Positions 1 through 11,764 of a DNA stretch of 64,000 bases are shown piece after piece. The stretch's first letter is position 1. Each line of letters starts with the position of its first letter. The notes under the pieces are model-generated. The model did no database searches. It saw only the letters and a program-made list of their open reading frames with translations, and was not told where the DNA came from. Where the stretch lies: contig CM043960.1 in assembly GCA_014529385.2 (NCBI GenBank), forward strand, positions 122,790,543 through 122,854,542. The letters are read 5' to 3'. Position numbers and translations under genes: made by a program. Source of the DNA: Adiantum capillus-veneris. Its lineage: Eukaryota > Streptophyta > Polypodiopsida > Polypodiales > Pteridaceae.

Positions 1-1188
1 AAACAAATATGGCTACCCAAGGCACCAAGACCAAATTTTACATAACTTGAAGATACTTACAGCTACAAACACCGACAAATCAAGGATACAGGTCCAAAAC
101 GTCAATATGTTGTCTGTAAAGATAAGCCAACAACAAATAGCAGACACATATGGGTGACAAAGTAGACAAACGAGTAGAAGAAGATTGAAGTCATCTCCAA
201 CTTCCAACAAAAAGAAACTGGTCAATCTTCTCAGATAATGGACCAAAAGTTAAAACAAGCAATTTTGACAACCAAGGTCACCCAGGTATGGCAGAAAAAA
301 CCTACTTTGCCAATATGGTCCTTTAATAACCCTCTTTTTGAGGATCTGAGCTCTAAATGTCTAGATATATACTTTGTTGAAAGCTCAAGACAGTAGTCAA
401 GTCAAAAAAAAAAAAGAGTCAAGAGTCTGGCAGCTGAGCCGATAAATGAGCAAAGTGTCAGACCTAAGCTTCAAGTCCTAAAAATGTTATGTGGTCTATG
501 AGTCTAGCTAATTAGGCTATAGCTCAAGCTGGAAGAGTTGAGCGTAATTATATCAAGTCGCCCATTCTGGATAGGTGAGCATAGTCAATGTATTATTTTA
601 ATCATGGTGGAGAGGCGAAGTGTTCAAAACAAAACACACACGCACTTGTGCACATTAGGAGAGTGGAAACCATTGCATCAAACTCCCTTCTCAAGATTAG
701 TGGAAGCTAGTAAAGTGAATTTAATTTACTTTTTTAGCTGCATTAACTTTGAGGAGCACCGCACCCATCAATACACTTCTCTCGCACAACATAATCTTAC
801 CCATGCATAAATCTGTGCAAGCATATCGAATGTCCCATAATTGGACATTTGCATTACGCACTCTTTATTGTTCCACCCATGCACTCACCTTGCAGGTACA
901 CGCAACAACAAAGCAACTCCAGAATCAAGGCAGATCATCGACCCTTTTCAAGGGACAGAAGGCTTAAACAATTCACTTTCATGTTATTTATATAAGCCCA
1001 CTCAATTCAGTCCCTAAACACCCATCATTGTATATTCCCATAATAAGATCACATACCTTTGGGCACTTTTTCCCATGAGGTTTTTCCCCATTGGTAATCC
1101 AGGGTTTCTAGACCCTAACGCACTATACCTAGCTTTTTATTTTTGCTTTATTCCCATAATAACTCAAGCCAATTGCTTTTACTTGAAC
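1..1188 (+). mobile_element. Element Z, interior 3' part (left piece)
   Basis: This is the 3' non-coding part of an LTR retrotransposon related to element A. The first bases translate to KQIWLPK, the W-x-P-K repeat end seen in A. Bases 414-560 match A at about 10540-10690 (gagtc..gcagctgagcc, then the cttcaagt block). Bases 829-865 match A at 11200-11235 (tgtcccataattgg). Bases 1068-1115 carry the tttttccca..ggtttttcc motif also found in A and F. The piece is interrupted by element A at 1188/1189 and resumes at 14643. No intact reading frame is visible. The 5' end of Z lies outside the window. Assignment to Z rests on the target duplication of A and on the polypurine tract and LTR that follow 14643. 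Confidence 0.72.
1184..1188. repeat. Target-site duplication of A, left (TGAAC)
   Basis: TGAAC directly precedes the TG of the 5' LTR and is repeated directly after the CA of the 3' LTR at 14643-14647. It proves that A inserted as a unit. Confidence 0.93.
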
Positions 1189-2127
1189 TGTTTGGAGGTG
1201 ATAACAACATACAAGTGCCCACCCAGTCAAGGCGCCCGTTGGGTCAGCCGGCCAAAGTTTTGATGTGGTCACATTATTTTTCCCATGTTTAATACATCAA
1301 ACCCTATAAAAGCCTAATGACAGTCGTCTATGTCAAGTCTAAGTCAAAGATGTAATTTTTCCAATGATGTATGTAAAGGTCCATGAGAAGTTGGCCACCG
1401 GCCACTTTAGAAATCCCTAGGTATATAATACACTAAGGTTAGTGGGAAAGGGAGATCATTTTTTTGAAGATAAGTGACTATTGCGTTACGCATAGAGAGC
1501 TACCTCTTTGCTCCAACTTGTAATCATCGCTTTTGTGGCTACGGTAATGCAAATTCAGTTTTGTTTCTTGCATTCTGTTTCTCTTACTCTGCTCTTTCAT
1601 TCAAGTGTAAGCATTCAAGATTCCGTGAAGGTTTCAGACGCATCCGTTTAGACCTTAAATCGCTGTTTTGAGTGTTTATATGCGTATTTTATCTTGTTTT
1701 GACCCTAGGAGAGGCTTCAGGGACCTAAAAACGGCCCTTTAGGATCATCCGTTTACTGTTTTTGTGTACTGTGGAACGAATGATCGCTATCTTTGTACCT
1801 CTCCAGAATGATGTGACAGTGATAGGGTATGTTCCTGATAGTCCCCTGTAGCTTCCCTTCAAGTTTCGTGAGATTCCGATATGATTTGCATGGTGAACGG
1901 ACGTGATGATTGTAGAGTTGTGTAGAAGGACATAGGCAAATTACTTGGCTTTAGTGCGTATGATTTGCTTGTAGAGTTAGTAGTTGCATCTCTTCGAGTT
2001 CATCTCATTAGGATTGATACCCTAGTGAGTTTCCATGCCTCATCCGAGTCGCTTCCCCTGTATCGATAATTTTATGTTGATGCTTGAGAGCTATGCTATG
2101 GACGTCCGTCGCGGCGACCCGCAAACA
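1189..2127 (+). repeat. 5' LTR of element A
   Basis: 939 bp, TG...CA. It matches 13735-14642 over its whole length, except that the 3' copy lacks 31 bp between two ttttg direct repeats (around 1672-1703). It contains two TATA-like sites and, near 1779-1800, a degenerate copy of the leader palindrome motif (tgATCGCtATC..gtacctc). Confidence 0.93.
1305..1312 (+). promoter_or_regulatory. TATA box in LTR of A
   Basis: TATAAAAG about 115 bp into the LTR, conserved in the 3' copy at 13851. A second candidate, gtatataata, lies at 1421. Position and sequence fit a U3 promoter, but the start site is not defined. Confidence 0.6.
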
Positions 2128-2128
2128 T

Positions 2129-2146
2129 TGGCGCCGCTGTCGGGGA
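2129..2146 (+). promoter_or_regulatory. Primer-binding site of A (tRNA-Asp type)
   Basis: TGGCGCCGCTGTCGGGGA lies one base after the 5' LTR. It resembles the site complementary to the 3' end of plant tRNA-Asp, which is used by Athila-type elements, with two differences from TGGCGCCGTTGCCGGGGA. Confidence 0.8.
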
Positions 2147-2149
2147 ATG

Positions 2150-4690
2150 AATCTTCGGTGATGAGTGACCGAGTGCGTATTCAGAGTTTTCTTACTGTTT
2201 CAAAAGATAATTTCCATTCCATTTACATTTGAGTGAAGCATCTAGACAGGGGTTGAGTGCTTAGTGGAGTCTAGGTTCGGTGGACTGGCTAGATCTACTC
2301 TTGAGAGATATAGGGAGTTGTGAGTGATGTTGCTTTAAGCATTTTTTCTCTTCAAATTTCTTTGTATTGATTGAGTACTGATCCATCATCCATTTTTTAT
2401 CCTGTTTGTTTTGTTTGATTCATTTTCTTATGTTCTTTCATTTCTGTATTTAGGAGTAGGATAAGTAAATCACATTCCTATCAGATTTGGGGCAAAAGAT
2501 AGAGTCAAAAACACCAGAAAACCATAACTTTGGCAAAAGGGCCATAAAACTCTGAAATTAGAAAATCTGACCAAACAGAGCTGAAATTGATTCAAATCAC
2601 AAAGTGGTAGCACCAAACACTGGGAAATACTTGTCAGAGAGAGCCTGTAAAATTTCATCAGATTTGGCTCTAGTACTACGATCGCAATCGGTGTACCTCA
2701 GTGTTAGAATTGTACAAGATTTGACATGTGCCTTCCTAATAAGATTCTAAACAAGTTTGTCTAAAGCAACCACACCCAAAAACATGAAAAATCAAGGAAA
2801 TCAGGCCACTTGGGTAAAACTAGCCTAACAGACCCAGAAACTACAAAATCTTGACTTTTGGTTATCCAAATGCAAAAAGAATTGGGGGATAGCTCTAAAA
2901 CATCAGTGTCTACAAGCATGCCAAATTTGGTCTAATTTGGGCTCAGAACTATGATCGCGATCGGTGTACCTAAGTGCCGGATTTTGACCAGATTTCATCT
3001 GCGAGATCCTCAGGTGTATACAAACATAAAAGTCTAAAGGACCTAGAGTCAAAAACCACAAAAAACAGGTCAAAACCATTGAATACAGATCCAAGTCAAA
3101 AACTGCTAAACTGGCATAGAAATTGACTTTCAGTAAACCAAAACACATCAAAACTGGGAAGAAACCATGCAGAGGGATAGCCTGTGCATAGGAAAAGCCT
3201 AGGTATCTCTCATATCCCAAATCAAACATCAAAATCAGATCAAACTGACAGATTCTGGAAAACAGACACTTCCAACCAAGAAATGGTAAATTCTTGACTT
3301 TTTTGAGTCCAAATACAAAAGTGTTTGGTAGGTAGTCTTAAAATAGCCTAGTGAACAAGCTAGTGAAGTTTCATCCAATTTGGGCTCCAAACTACGATCG
3401 CGATCGTTGTACCTCAGTGCTAGATTTTGACCAGACTTTACCCACAAATACACCTAGGTTATATAAGATACCAGGAGTTTTCAAAAAAAAAAAAATCACC
3501 AAAATAGCCAAAAACAGCAGACAGTCAAGAAACCACTGCAGCAGACCAAGATCTGGTGAAAACATGACTTTTTCTTGTCCAAATTCAAAAAGATTTGGGG
3601 AGTAGACTGTACACATCATTGTCTACCATATCCACAAGTTTCATCCAATTTGGGCTCCAAGGTACGATCGCGATCGGTGTACCATAGTGACATTTTGAGT
3701 TGAGACTTGGTGAGTAGGTAGCCGATAACTAGACAAACAACTTTCTCAAAAGAACCAGGGTCAAAAAACCAAAAGACAGTTGTGAAAAAGGGCAAACACT
3801 GATCACTGATCCTTCATACCAAAATTTTGAGAAAATTCAAGTTTTTGTGATCCAAATGCAAAGTGGGTTTGGGAATAGACTATTCATACTCCTGTCTATC
3901 AACTCCTAAAATTTCATGCAAAAAGGAGTTGGAACTACGATCGCGATCGGTGTACCCCAGTGACATTTTGGACTGAAAATTTATGAGTAGGTAGCTGACA
4001 TCTAGTACAACATATTTCCAAACGGAGCAAGGTCAAAAAAGCAAAAGAAAGTGGTCAAAAGTCCCAGTTACACAATCAGGCCAATAACTGCAAAACCACC
4101 CGGGATTTGGGTTTTCATTGGTCAAAACATCTCCAAATTCAAAAATACAAAGACACTTGGTATCAAGACATCAAGGGCTAGCTAATGTGCAAAAATCTTC
4201 CAAATCTGTGACATGGGGTCAACGATCGCGATCGGTGTACCTCTACATAGTGGGGGTATCTGACTTCATAAGTTTGTAGACCTACTTGAGTACATCCCAA
4301 ATCTCAAGTTTGAGTGAAAAATACCCTATGGAATCCAAGATACAAGCCAAAGTTCCTGTGTCGTGGTCCTGAGACGGTTTTGAGTACTGTTTCAAGTGCA
4401 GTTTACCAAAATTGCTCTAACTTTTGATAGACAACTCCAAATTGAGTCAGGTATAGCTAGGAAGAAAGCTTGCGGGCAATAGCAGTTTAGACCTGGTTTT
4501 GGTTTTAGAGCTGAATTTTTCTAGGTTTCCTAAATCCAAAATTTTAGGGTACCCAAGACCAGTTTCCAGAGACCAAAAAAGTCACAAATTCCTGACTTTT
4601 TAGAGACGTGACCAGGGGCAAAAAGGGATTGTGTGCACTAAGCCAAGGTGTTCTTATCAAGGACCATCTTGAGAGTATTGAGTGAGGCTT
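2150..4690 (+). other. Long untranslated leader of A
   Basis: About 2.5 kb between the primer-binding site and the first gag codon with no credible coding frame. From about 2460 to 4300 it is built of degenerate repeat units, most of about 270 bp, each centred on a palindromic motif (annotated separately). The stretch 4300-4690 shows nothing recognisable. Confidence 0.7.
2677..4241 (+). repeat. Palindrome array in leader of A (CGATCGCGATCG)
   Basis: Six copies of TACGATCGCGATCGGTGTACC or close variants start at 2677, 2950, 3393, 3663, 3936 and 4222. Spacings are 273, 443, 270, 273 and 286 bp. The 12-base core CGATCGCGATCG is a perfect palindrome in copies 3 to 6; copy 2 begins TGATCG and copy 1 has one change. 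Flanks are also repeated: a block like catccaatttgggctccaaact before the core in several copies and cagtg after it. The surrounding DNA is far more diverged than the core, which suggests the core was maintained. Confidence 0.88.
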
Positions 4691-4694
4691 AAAC

Positions 4695-5212
4695 ATGACA
4701 ACTCATCCATCATTTGGGTTTTCCACTCAACTCAGAGCTATGCCACCTACACAAACAGCCAGAAATACTGCAACACCTATAACAAGAGGGTGGAGACAAG
4801 ACCATGAGGCTTATCAATCATATCAAGACAAACCTCAAGGCATGGCGCATGGATATTTGTCAAGTGATCATGTAGCTCACTGGAAGCCAAACCAATCAAC
4901 TAAAATGCGGGAGTTTGGAAGAGCAAAAGTGGAAATTGCTGGAGACTTAGAGAAGAAGCATCCTCTAATCAACAAACCCAATTCATCAAAACCAATGAAG
5001 CCACGAGAGTTCTAACGGATTACACTTATGATGGACTTTATAGGTTACCTATTAGGGATCAAAAAAACTTCTATAGATGTTTAAATTCCATCATTGAAGA
5101 GTTGACAGACTACAAGAACCTCTATGCCTTCACATACACAGATGACCAGGGAGTGCAAGTTCTAATGGACGATAAGTATGGACGAGAGTACAAACTTATC
5201 AGCCCACTTTAG
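4695..5212 (+). pseudogene. gag N-terminal region of A (broken)
   Basis: An ATG at 4695 opens a 106-codon frame ending at 5015. The reading continues in another frame from about 5008 to 5211 with motifs FYRC, ELTDYKNLYAFTY and DDKYGREYKL. That second piece aligns with the F gag segment LYRC, ITDYKLLYVYTY and DKYGRNYRV, so the two belong to one ancestral N-terminal gag domain split by a frameshift near 5010. No known domain is recognised in the first 100 residues. It presumably formed part of the capsid precursor. Confidence 0.7.
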
Positions 5213-5322
5213 CTAGAAAGATATACATGCATGGGTACTCCAATCTCTGCTCACTACTTTCAACCGAGTGTAAGCGTACCAGGGTTTTTTGAGACTGATT
5301 TGCAAGAAGCTAAGTTGAAACT

Positions 5323-6405
5323 ATGGGATCAAATGGACCTCAAACATCCAAAATAGCTATTCACGGGAGTGTAGCTCCTACCTCATTGAGTGGAACCAAG
5401 AGACCACCAATTAGACTTAGAAATCCATCAACATTTCCAAAACATGTCTCAAAGGGGATTCCACCAGGATTTGCTCCAAGCCGAGAAGAAGGAACGAGGG
5501 ATGTCTTTGTGAGAGACCCCAACACGCTAAGATACATGGTTGAACCAAAACCAATGAGACCATATCAATTGGCCAAATGTGTCAAGAAGAAGTATGATGG
5601 ATTAAGAGATCAATACGTACATGCATCCTTGTTCAAACAAGTGTTAAGAGCCGAACAAGTATTTTATTTTCATACAGAGTATGAGGGATTTGGCTTAACC
5701 TTGGAAGGGATAGCATTGAATTGGTTCCAACCATTGGGACAAAAATGCATTCTCAAACGTTGAACAGCTGTTGCAAGAATTTGTTATGGAGTTCTCTAAA
5801 AGGGGAATCAAGCATAACATAGTGTCCCAAATCTATGCACATTCAAGCAAAAATAAGATGAGAGAGTGAAGGAAGCATCGCTGCACTTCAAACAATATAT
5901 AGAGAGATGTCCAGAATGCGAGTTACCACAGGATGAAATATTATCAATTCTCTTCATAGAGGGTTTGAAAAATGAAACTCTCAAGAAATATTTGCACTTA
6001 AAAGTATGTACCTCCTTTGAACAAGTCACGAGAGAAGCGTTATACCTAGTTGACAATTGTAAAGCCTATGGCGAGGAAATTGGTGATACAAAGATCACTA
6101 TGGATAATGCTCCTTTAGCATCTAGTGAAACCAACACAAGGCAAGTGGTTATGTCTCAATTAATGACCAACCTAGACCTAGAAGAGCTAGCAGTGCAAGT
6201 AGCACAACGAATAAAATGGTGTGCCATTGAGCAAAAATGGACCAATCATGAGATGAGTGAGTGCTACTATAATCAAAACTACACGAAGGGGATACTATTT
6301 GGACATCAAATTGAAAAACAAATGCCATTACCAAATCATCCATTATTTCAAAATAGGGTGTATCAAGGGCTTCACAAAGAGCTGAGGTATCACAACCTAG
6401 GCTAG
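5323..6405 (+). pseudogene. gag capsid region of A (broken)
   Basis: Two open pieces, 5323-5763 and 5866-6405, share one frame; the stretch between them reads through in a different frame, so at least two small indels are present. The segment GFGLTLEGIALNWFQ followed by a helical stretch and YLVDNCKAYGEE matches F (GFGLTLEDDAASWFD ... YLVDNCEAYKEK). This is the retrotransposon gag (capsid) domain, which packages the element RNA in a cytoplasmic particle. KWCAIEQKWTNHEMSECYY is a shared motif at the C-terminal side, also found in F as KWCEIERKWTNH. Confidence 0.8.
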
Positions 6406-6430
6406 GGCAAGAACCTATGAGAACACTCTG

Positions 6431-7096
6431 ATGTTCATAGCCAATCAAGAGCGTAGACCAGAGACCATTCTGGCTAAGCAAGAACAACCATCAATTGTGC
6501 CACCAGTGACTCAACAAGATGGACCATGCTACAAGTGTGGAGGTAATCATTGGGTCAAGAATTGTTCTCGTGTAGAGATAATTGGATATTGTTTGGAGTG
6601 TGCCATTACACACGTTGTTCCTAATTGTCCAAAACACCCAAACAAACAGGGGAAAACAACAATGAATGTTGTGGGAGTGTTACCTTCTCCAAGTGGATCA
6701 GAGGCAGAACCCAAAATTCCTGTGAAGGTAGTGACTAGAGCCCAAGCAAAAGAAAATGCTGAGGACCAAGCTAATGAGGAGAAAGATCAACAACCCAAAC
6801 AAGGGGAAACAACTAGTGTGTCAGTAAGGACTGGGAGAAAATCCTGGAAAGCCGAAAGAGACAGAATTAAAGAAAAAACAATTACCAATCAAACTACAGT
6901 ACAAACATAATTACAAGAGTCAAAGGAGCAGTTAAAACAAGAACGGGAAAACAAAACGGTGGTGAGCGATAAGAAACCAAGGAAGGCGTCTTCCGGAGGG
7001 TCTGTGTTGGTAGACAAAGTCCTAGAGCCATTAGATGCTGCACTGGAAGCATATGAGGCTAGATTGAAACCCAACCAAACCCTAGAGCAATGAGGG
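6431..7096 (+). pseudogene. gag nucleocapsid and coiled-coil region of A
   Basis: Near residue 34 of this piece is CYKCGGNHWVKNC, a zinc-knuckle variant with three rather than four residues before the histidine. A second knuckle-like motif, CLECAITHVVPNC, follows about 20 residues later. Zinc knuckles bind the element RNA. The rest is charged and lysine/glutamate rich. The same frame runs on after a TAA at 6908 and a TGA at 7091 into the next piece, so two nonsense codons interrupt one ancestral frame. The downstream part (ASSGGSVLVDKV) matches F (ASSGGSVLAEKV). Confidence 0.8.
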
Positions 7097-8618
7097 ATGA
7101 AATATCCTCATGCTGAGGTAGAGACTGAGAGGTTGAAAATGTGTAAGGAATTGGTAAAAACTGCACAAGCAATGATGGAGCCTGAAGCACCAATTCCACC
7201 TCCAGAAACAAAACCAAAAAGTGTTGTATTTGAAATGCCTAAGGCAAAGGTTGTTGAAACATTAACTCAAAGAAACATTGAGCTAGAATCACAAAAGGAT
7301 GTGCAAGCAAAGACTGCAACACAAGAAACCAACAACCTAGAAATTCAACTAGATGATCAAGTAGTGGCCAACACCACTAATGATGCAAGGTCAAGATCAC
7401 AATTTATGGCACCTAACCCAGAGATAGATGAGCCATGGCCAAATGAATTGTGGGAAGAAATTAGAAGTGCAAAATATGGAAGTGCGACTTTTCAATGTGC
7501 ACCCATAACTGAGGTCAATACAAGGCATGAAGTCTATCAGGGAGACATTCAATCTCTAAATGGAGATGCAGGGACGGAAGTTTCAATTGAAAGCAAACCA
7601 GTGTCCTTGAAGACCTTACCCTCATACATAGGAGAACATGAGGCAGACTCAGAGACTAGAGTGGTGCCATCTGAGAGGAAATCCATATCCAAGATGATGG
7701 ATACAAAGAGTATGCACGAGTTGATGTTAGCTCCAATACAATGCACCGTTACTCTATATGAACTGCTTAAGATTAGACCACATGTATGGGATGAAGTAGG
7801 CAAAAATTTGGGGAAGATGGGATTAAAGATACCTCTTCAAGATCTACCCTCAAATGAACAGTCAAACAAAACTCAACAAGAAAGTGCAAACGCTAAACCT
7901 GTGCCAATAAACAAGGTGGGGGAATATTGCAAAGGAGAAGAAGGAAACACCACCTTACCTATGGAATACAAAGGAGTCAAAACATTGGCTATACTTGATA
8001 GTGGGCTTGGAGTAGCCATAGCCACAAAAGACATGGGGTAGACCAGCGCTTAGGAAAACTAGAATGAAGCCTCAACTTGTAGATGGATACACGGAAAAAC
8101 CTCTGGGTATCCTAGAGCAAGTTATTGTGACTTCTTGTGGAATTGAATATGAACATACATTTGCAATAGTAGATTTTGGAAAAGGGAAAAATTTTGATAT
8201 CATTTTAGGAAGACCTTTCATACGTCAACTTAAGATGGTTCAAGATTGGGGCTATGACTATATCTACTTGAGACATAAAAAGGTCACCACAAAAATAAGC
8301 ATAAAATACCATAGCTATAGATATGTGAATAGAACTCCTTTAGAAGAAATTGACTCTACTATAGCCAATGGGAAAGAGATACCTGCGTGGCTACAAACCA
8401 AACAAGAACTTTGGATGTGTGGTGCTTCGAAGTGTGGAAGCTCAGTGAAGGAGGATTGCATCCTAGAAAGATCAATGGACGATGAAGCTTACATACCGGA
8501 ACCCTTTCCAGAGCAATTATTTGAACCCTTTGGATGGGATCAAATACTGGCAACTCTTGATGTGTGTGTAAATGAGCTAACTCCACCAAGTTTTGTAATG
8601 AAGAAGGCTACGACCTAG
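7097..8618 (+). pseudogene. Protease (retropepsin-like) region of A
   Basis: The first 250 residues are a low-complexity linker. The protease signature is LAILDSGLGVAIATK near the end of the 7097-8041 piece, with the catalytic triplet D-S-G. A frameshift and two stops follow around 8037-8052; the domain then continues from 8064 with IILGRPFIRQLKMVQDWG, the typical C-terminal ILGRPF strand. Downstream PAWLQTKQELWMCGASKCG matches F. This aspartic protease would cleave the gag precursor in the particle. It is now broken. In D and E the RT follows within about 1.5 kb of the protease; here it does not. Confidence 0.85.
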
Positions 8619-8629
8619 TTTCATGTTTT

Positions 8630-9328
8630 ATGTTGAAAGTGCTGAGAAATGCTAATGAGAATTGTGAGAATGAAAATAGAGGGACAAATAGCTATGTCAT
8701 GGAGGAGGCTGCACAAACACAAACTCGGAGAGCAATACAACCATGTGGAGATGTCATCATTGACATACTTGAAGAGTCAACAACATCTAGTCCAAAGAAA
8801 CCAACTTCAAACGATGCAGAGTTAAAAGTACATGAAGAATCAGATGTGCAAAGCTCCACATCAACAGATGTTCTACAAACTCAAGATCAAAGGAAGAATG
8901 AGGAAGAAGCCAAAGATGAAAAATATCCCACATTGATCAAATTCAATTTATGCAGACAAACAGGGCTCAAGATTACATGTTCGGCCGCAATTGATCCTTA
9001 CGCTACCAAGAATATAATGTCATATGGAACTTGGATAATGATGGGAAAGCCGACAATTAAAGAAGTGGAGGAAAGAGTATACACCAGTGCCAGAACACCA
9101 ATCCCAAGCTTTGGCATAGCGGAGGCAATGCTCAAGTTGAGTCATGGGGAGTTCAAAGACAACTTCAACATAGTTGAATCACATCACATCAAAGAAAGTC
9201 TAGTCCTAACAAAGAGTTGGAAGAATATCTTCTTCGGGCAACAACAAAAAGCATCAACAACAACAACAAAGACGGTCCAGGAGACATCAACAAAAAAGAC
9301 ACAACCATCTGCAGGCAGAAAAAGCTAA
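8630..9328 (+). pseudogene. Second protease-like module of A (decayed)
   Basis: A 232-codon open piece. After an acidic serine-rich linker, the segment AAIDPYATKNIMSYGTWIM aligns with ALLDTGAKYNLLSYGVWCQ of element E, which lies downstream of integrase there. The catalytic DTG has become DPY, so it cannot be an active aspartic protease. Its presence directly after the first protease marks the place where the whole RT-RNase H-integrase block is missing in A. Confidence 0.65.
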
Positions 9329-9437
9329 CACCAAACTAAACATTGAAGAAGATCATCCTCGCAAGTCAGTTTTACCTTCAACAAGCCCACGTCAAAGCTC
9401 AAGCGAAGCCTCTACGTCAAGAGCCACTCCATCAACA

Positions 9438-10250
9438 ATGAAATGGAAACCAAAGCAAAAAGTCTATCAACCAAAGTTTCCATCACAAAAAAGCATCCAG
9501 AAGAAGCCGAAGAATGTCAACCAAGTGTTGGTATCCAAAGAGCACATCCAAGTCAAAGACCCACTTTGGATACATGAAACACGGGTTCAACCACAACAAA
9601 AAAAGGTGATAGGGTGGATAGCATCAAATGTGTCAACCACTGCTCAAGGCTACTTCCAAGGAAACACTAATGTTTGGGCCAAAAATCCTAAAGTAACAGC
9701 CTGGACCTACCCACCTCAACCAACGAGTTCTACAAGGAACAAGACGCGCCATCAACGGAATACAAAATACTCAGGCAAGCGAAATAACATCAACAAAAGG
9801 CAAACAAAAAGACCTTCCAAGTGGGCAACACAAAAAGTTTGGGTACCAAAATCAGAATTCAACAAAGATACCCAACACAAACAGGTGAATCAACAGGTGA
9901 TTCCAGTGAAGCTACTCGAAGCACAAGGATTCTATGAAGGTAACACCCAAATATGGTTACCCAAAGTAGTTGCTCAACCTAGAGCTACTAAGACCAACCA
10001 AGTAGCAAAGGACCCCACACAAAGACAATCAACAACAACAAAGAGCCAATGGAGACCAATTACAACCAAGGCTGCTGCAATCTACAGATGGATACCTTGT
10101 CATCAATTACAAAAGCAAGGCTTTTACAACGGAAATCATCAGGTTTGGATACCAAAGCCTAGTGTCCACATCAAATTATAGAAGAAGATAAAATGCCAAA
10201 GACGGTCACACAAGGACCAAAAACAAGATGGGTTCCAAAATTGCTAGTGG
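9438..10250 (+). pseudogene. W-x-P-K repeat protein segment of A
   Basis: A lysine/glutamine/tryptophan-rich frame of 247 codons ending at 10181, with a further copy in another frame to about 10250. It contains repeated units of about 25 residues whose best copies read KLLEAQGFYEGNTQIWLPK and QLQKQGFYNGNHQVWIPK; an earlier, more diverged copy reads AQGYFQGNTNVWAKNPK. The same unit occurs after integrase in D (LLEAQGYYYENDQIWVPK) and E (LLKAQGYYKGNDQIWVPK). The function is unknown to me. Position at the C-terminus of the polyprotein and the basic character would fit a nucleic-acid-binding or structural role. Confidence 0.7.
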
Positions 10251-11764
10251 AAACTCAATCATAGAGAACCCACACATCACGACAATCGCTTTTCATGGGA
10301 ATTAATGCAAGGGCTACATCAAGCCCTATCAGAGCTGAAGGACTTGTTTTACAAAGCAGTATCAACATACAACAAGCAAGTCAAGAGGATCCAAAATATG
10401 CCAATCTACTCGACAAAATGGTGGCATCCAAAGACCAACACAATGGAAGAGGCCTAAATTTCAATAACTTATGGCATTGGGTTTCAGGCCATGAACAGGT
10501 AAGTCCAAGTCGCCATTAAAAATACATGGCATAAAAGTCAAGAGTCGGGCAGCTGAGCCACTAAATGAGCAAGGCATTAGTCCCAAAGCTTCAAGTAATA
10601 TTCTTTGTGGTCTAAGAGTCTTAGCTATTCTAGGTACTGCTCAAGGTGGAGGAGTTGAGCATATTTATGTTGTGTCGCTCATGCTAGTATAGGTGAACAT
10701 AAGAGTCCAAGTCTATGTATTTTAAGTTTGGTAAAGTGAAGAAGAGAGTCCAAAAGACACTCATGCACTATACATACTGAGTAATGAGTGGAGAAGCTTC
10801 AACATCAAAAACCCTTCTTGGAAATGTGGAAGCTATTGAGATGTCCTTGGATATCACCTCGGGGGGTTCACTATGTGTAAAACTACCATATCACGTGCGT
10901 TCAAGACATGTTTGTAAAACCCCCTATCTATGAATTTTGTTAGGAATATAATGTACCCTTTTCTTTTAAAATCTGTAAGTTTTTTTCAAATTTGAAAAAA
11001 TAATGCCCTTCTGTATATATATTTCTGTAAGTTTCAAGAACTTTAAATACCCTTCTGTTGAACTCACGTGATAGGTTACATTTTTAATAGGTGACCTCCC
11101 CGGGGATATCACATGTGCTACATTTGTTCCTTGAAGCACCCAACAACTCATTTTTCACACCGCATGATTTTCTTGAAAGAACTCTTGTGTGCATATAGAG
11201 TGTCCCATAATTGGCACTTGCATTACGCACTCTTACATTATTTCTCCCCAAACACTCACCTTGCATGAACAGGTACTCAACTTCCAAGTGTTCAACCGCA
11301 ATAAGAGCGTATACCAAAGGAATTTTTTCCCACTGGGTTTTTTCCTTTGGTCATTCAGGTTCTAGACCCTAATTTAGAAACACCCATCACTATTCTATTG
11401 TATATATTCCTTCCATCAAATGAAACCAATAAAGAATTGGTTACACCATCTTCAAAGAGATAAAGTGGGGACACATTGTTCTCAATTACGCTTCGATAAG
11501 AGCAGCTCTTATCTTCAAAGATACCAACAAATCTCTATTGAAAAAGTGGCAAAGAAAATCAAATTGCAGATGCCAGTGCACACACGTCTAAGTCTCAAAC
11601 ATTTTGAGATACGAGCTCCAATAGAAAGTCAACTGCACCAGGAGGAAAAGTATCCAAAGAACAGGTATCATCGACCAACTGCACAAATGGAAAGGTAAAG
11701 CAGGATGTGCAACAACATGCACAAATGCCTCGTCCACAACATCCAAATCACAAAGACATTCGGA
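10251..11764 (+). other. 3' untranslated region of A
   Basis: No credible coding frame. The block 10540-10690 and the block 11200-11235 recur in Z. At 11318-11370 lies ttttttcccactgggttttttcc, a motif also present in Z (1068-1115) and F (41182-41232); similar T-rich ccca/tggg motifs are common near the 3' ends of plant LTR elements. The 11420-11700 stretch has a short open frame that I do not recognise. Confidence 0.6.

Noticed and set aside
2677-4241. CRISPR array or satellite DNA
   Set aside because: Spacers are of uneven, 270-443 bp length and themselves degenerate repeats, and the array lies in a plant retrotransposon leader. Not a CRISPR array; copy number is too low for a satellite.
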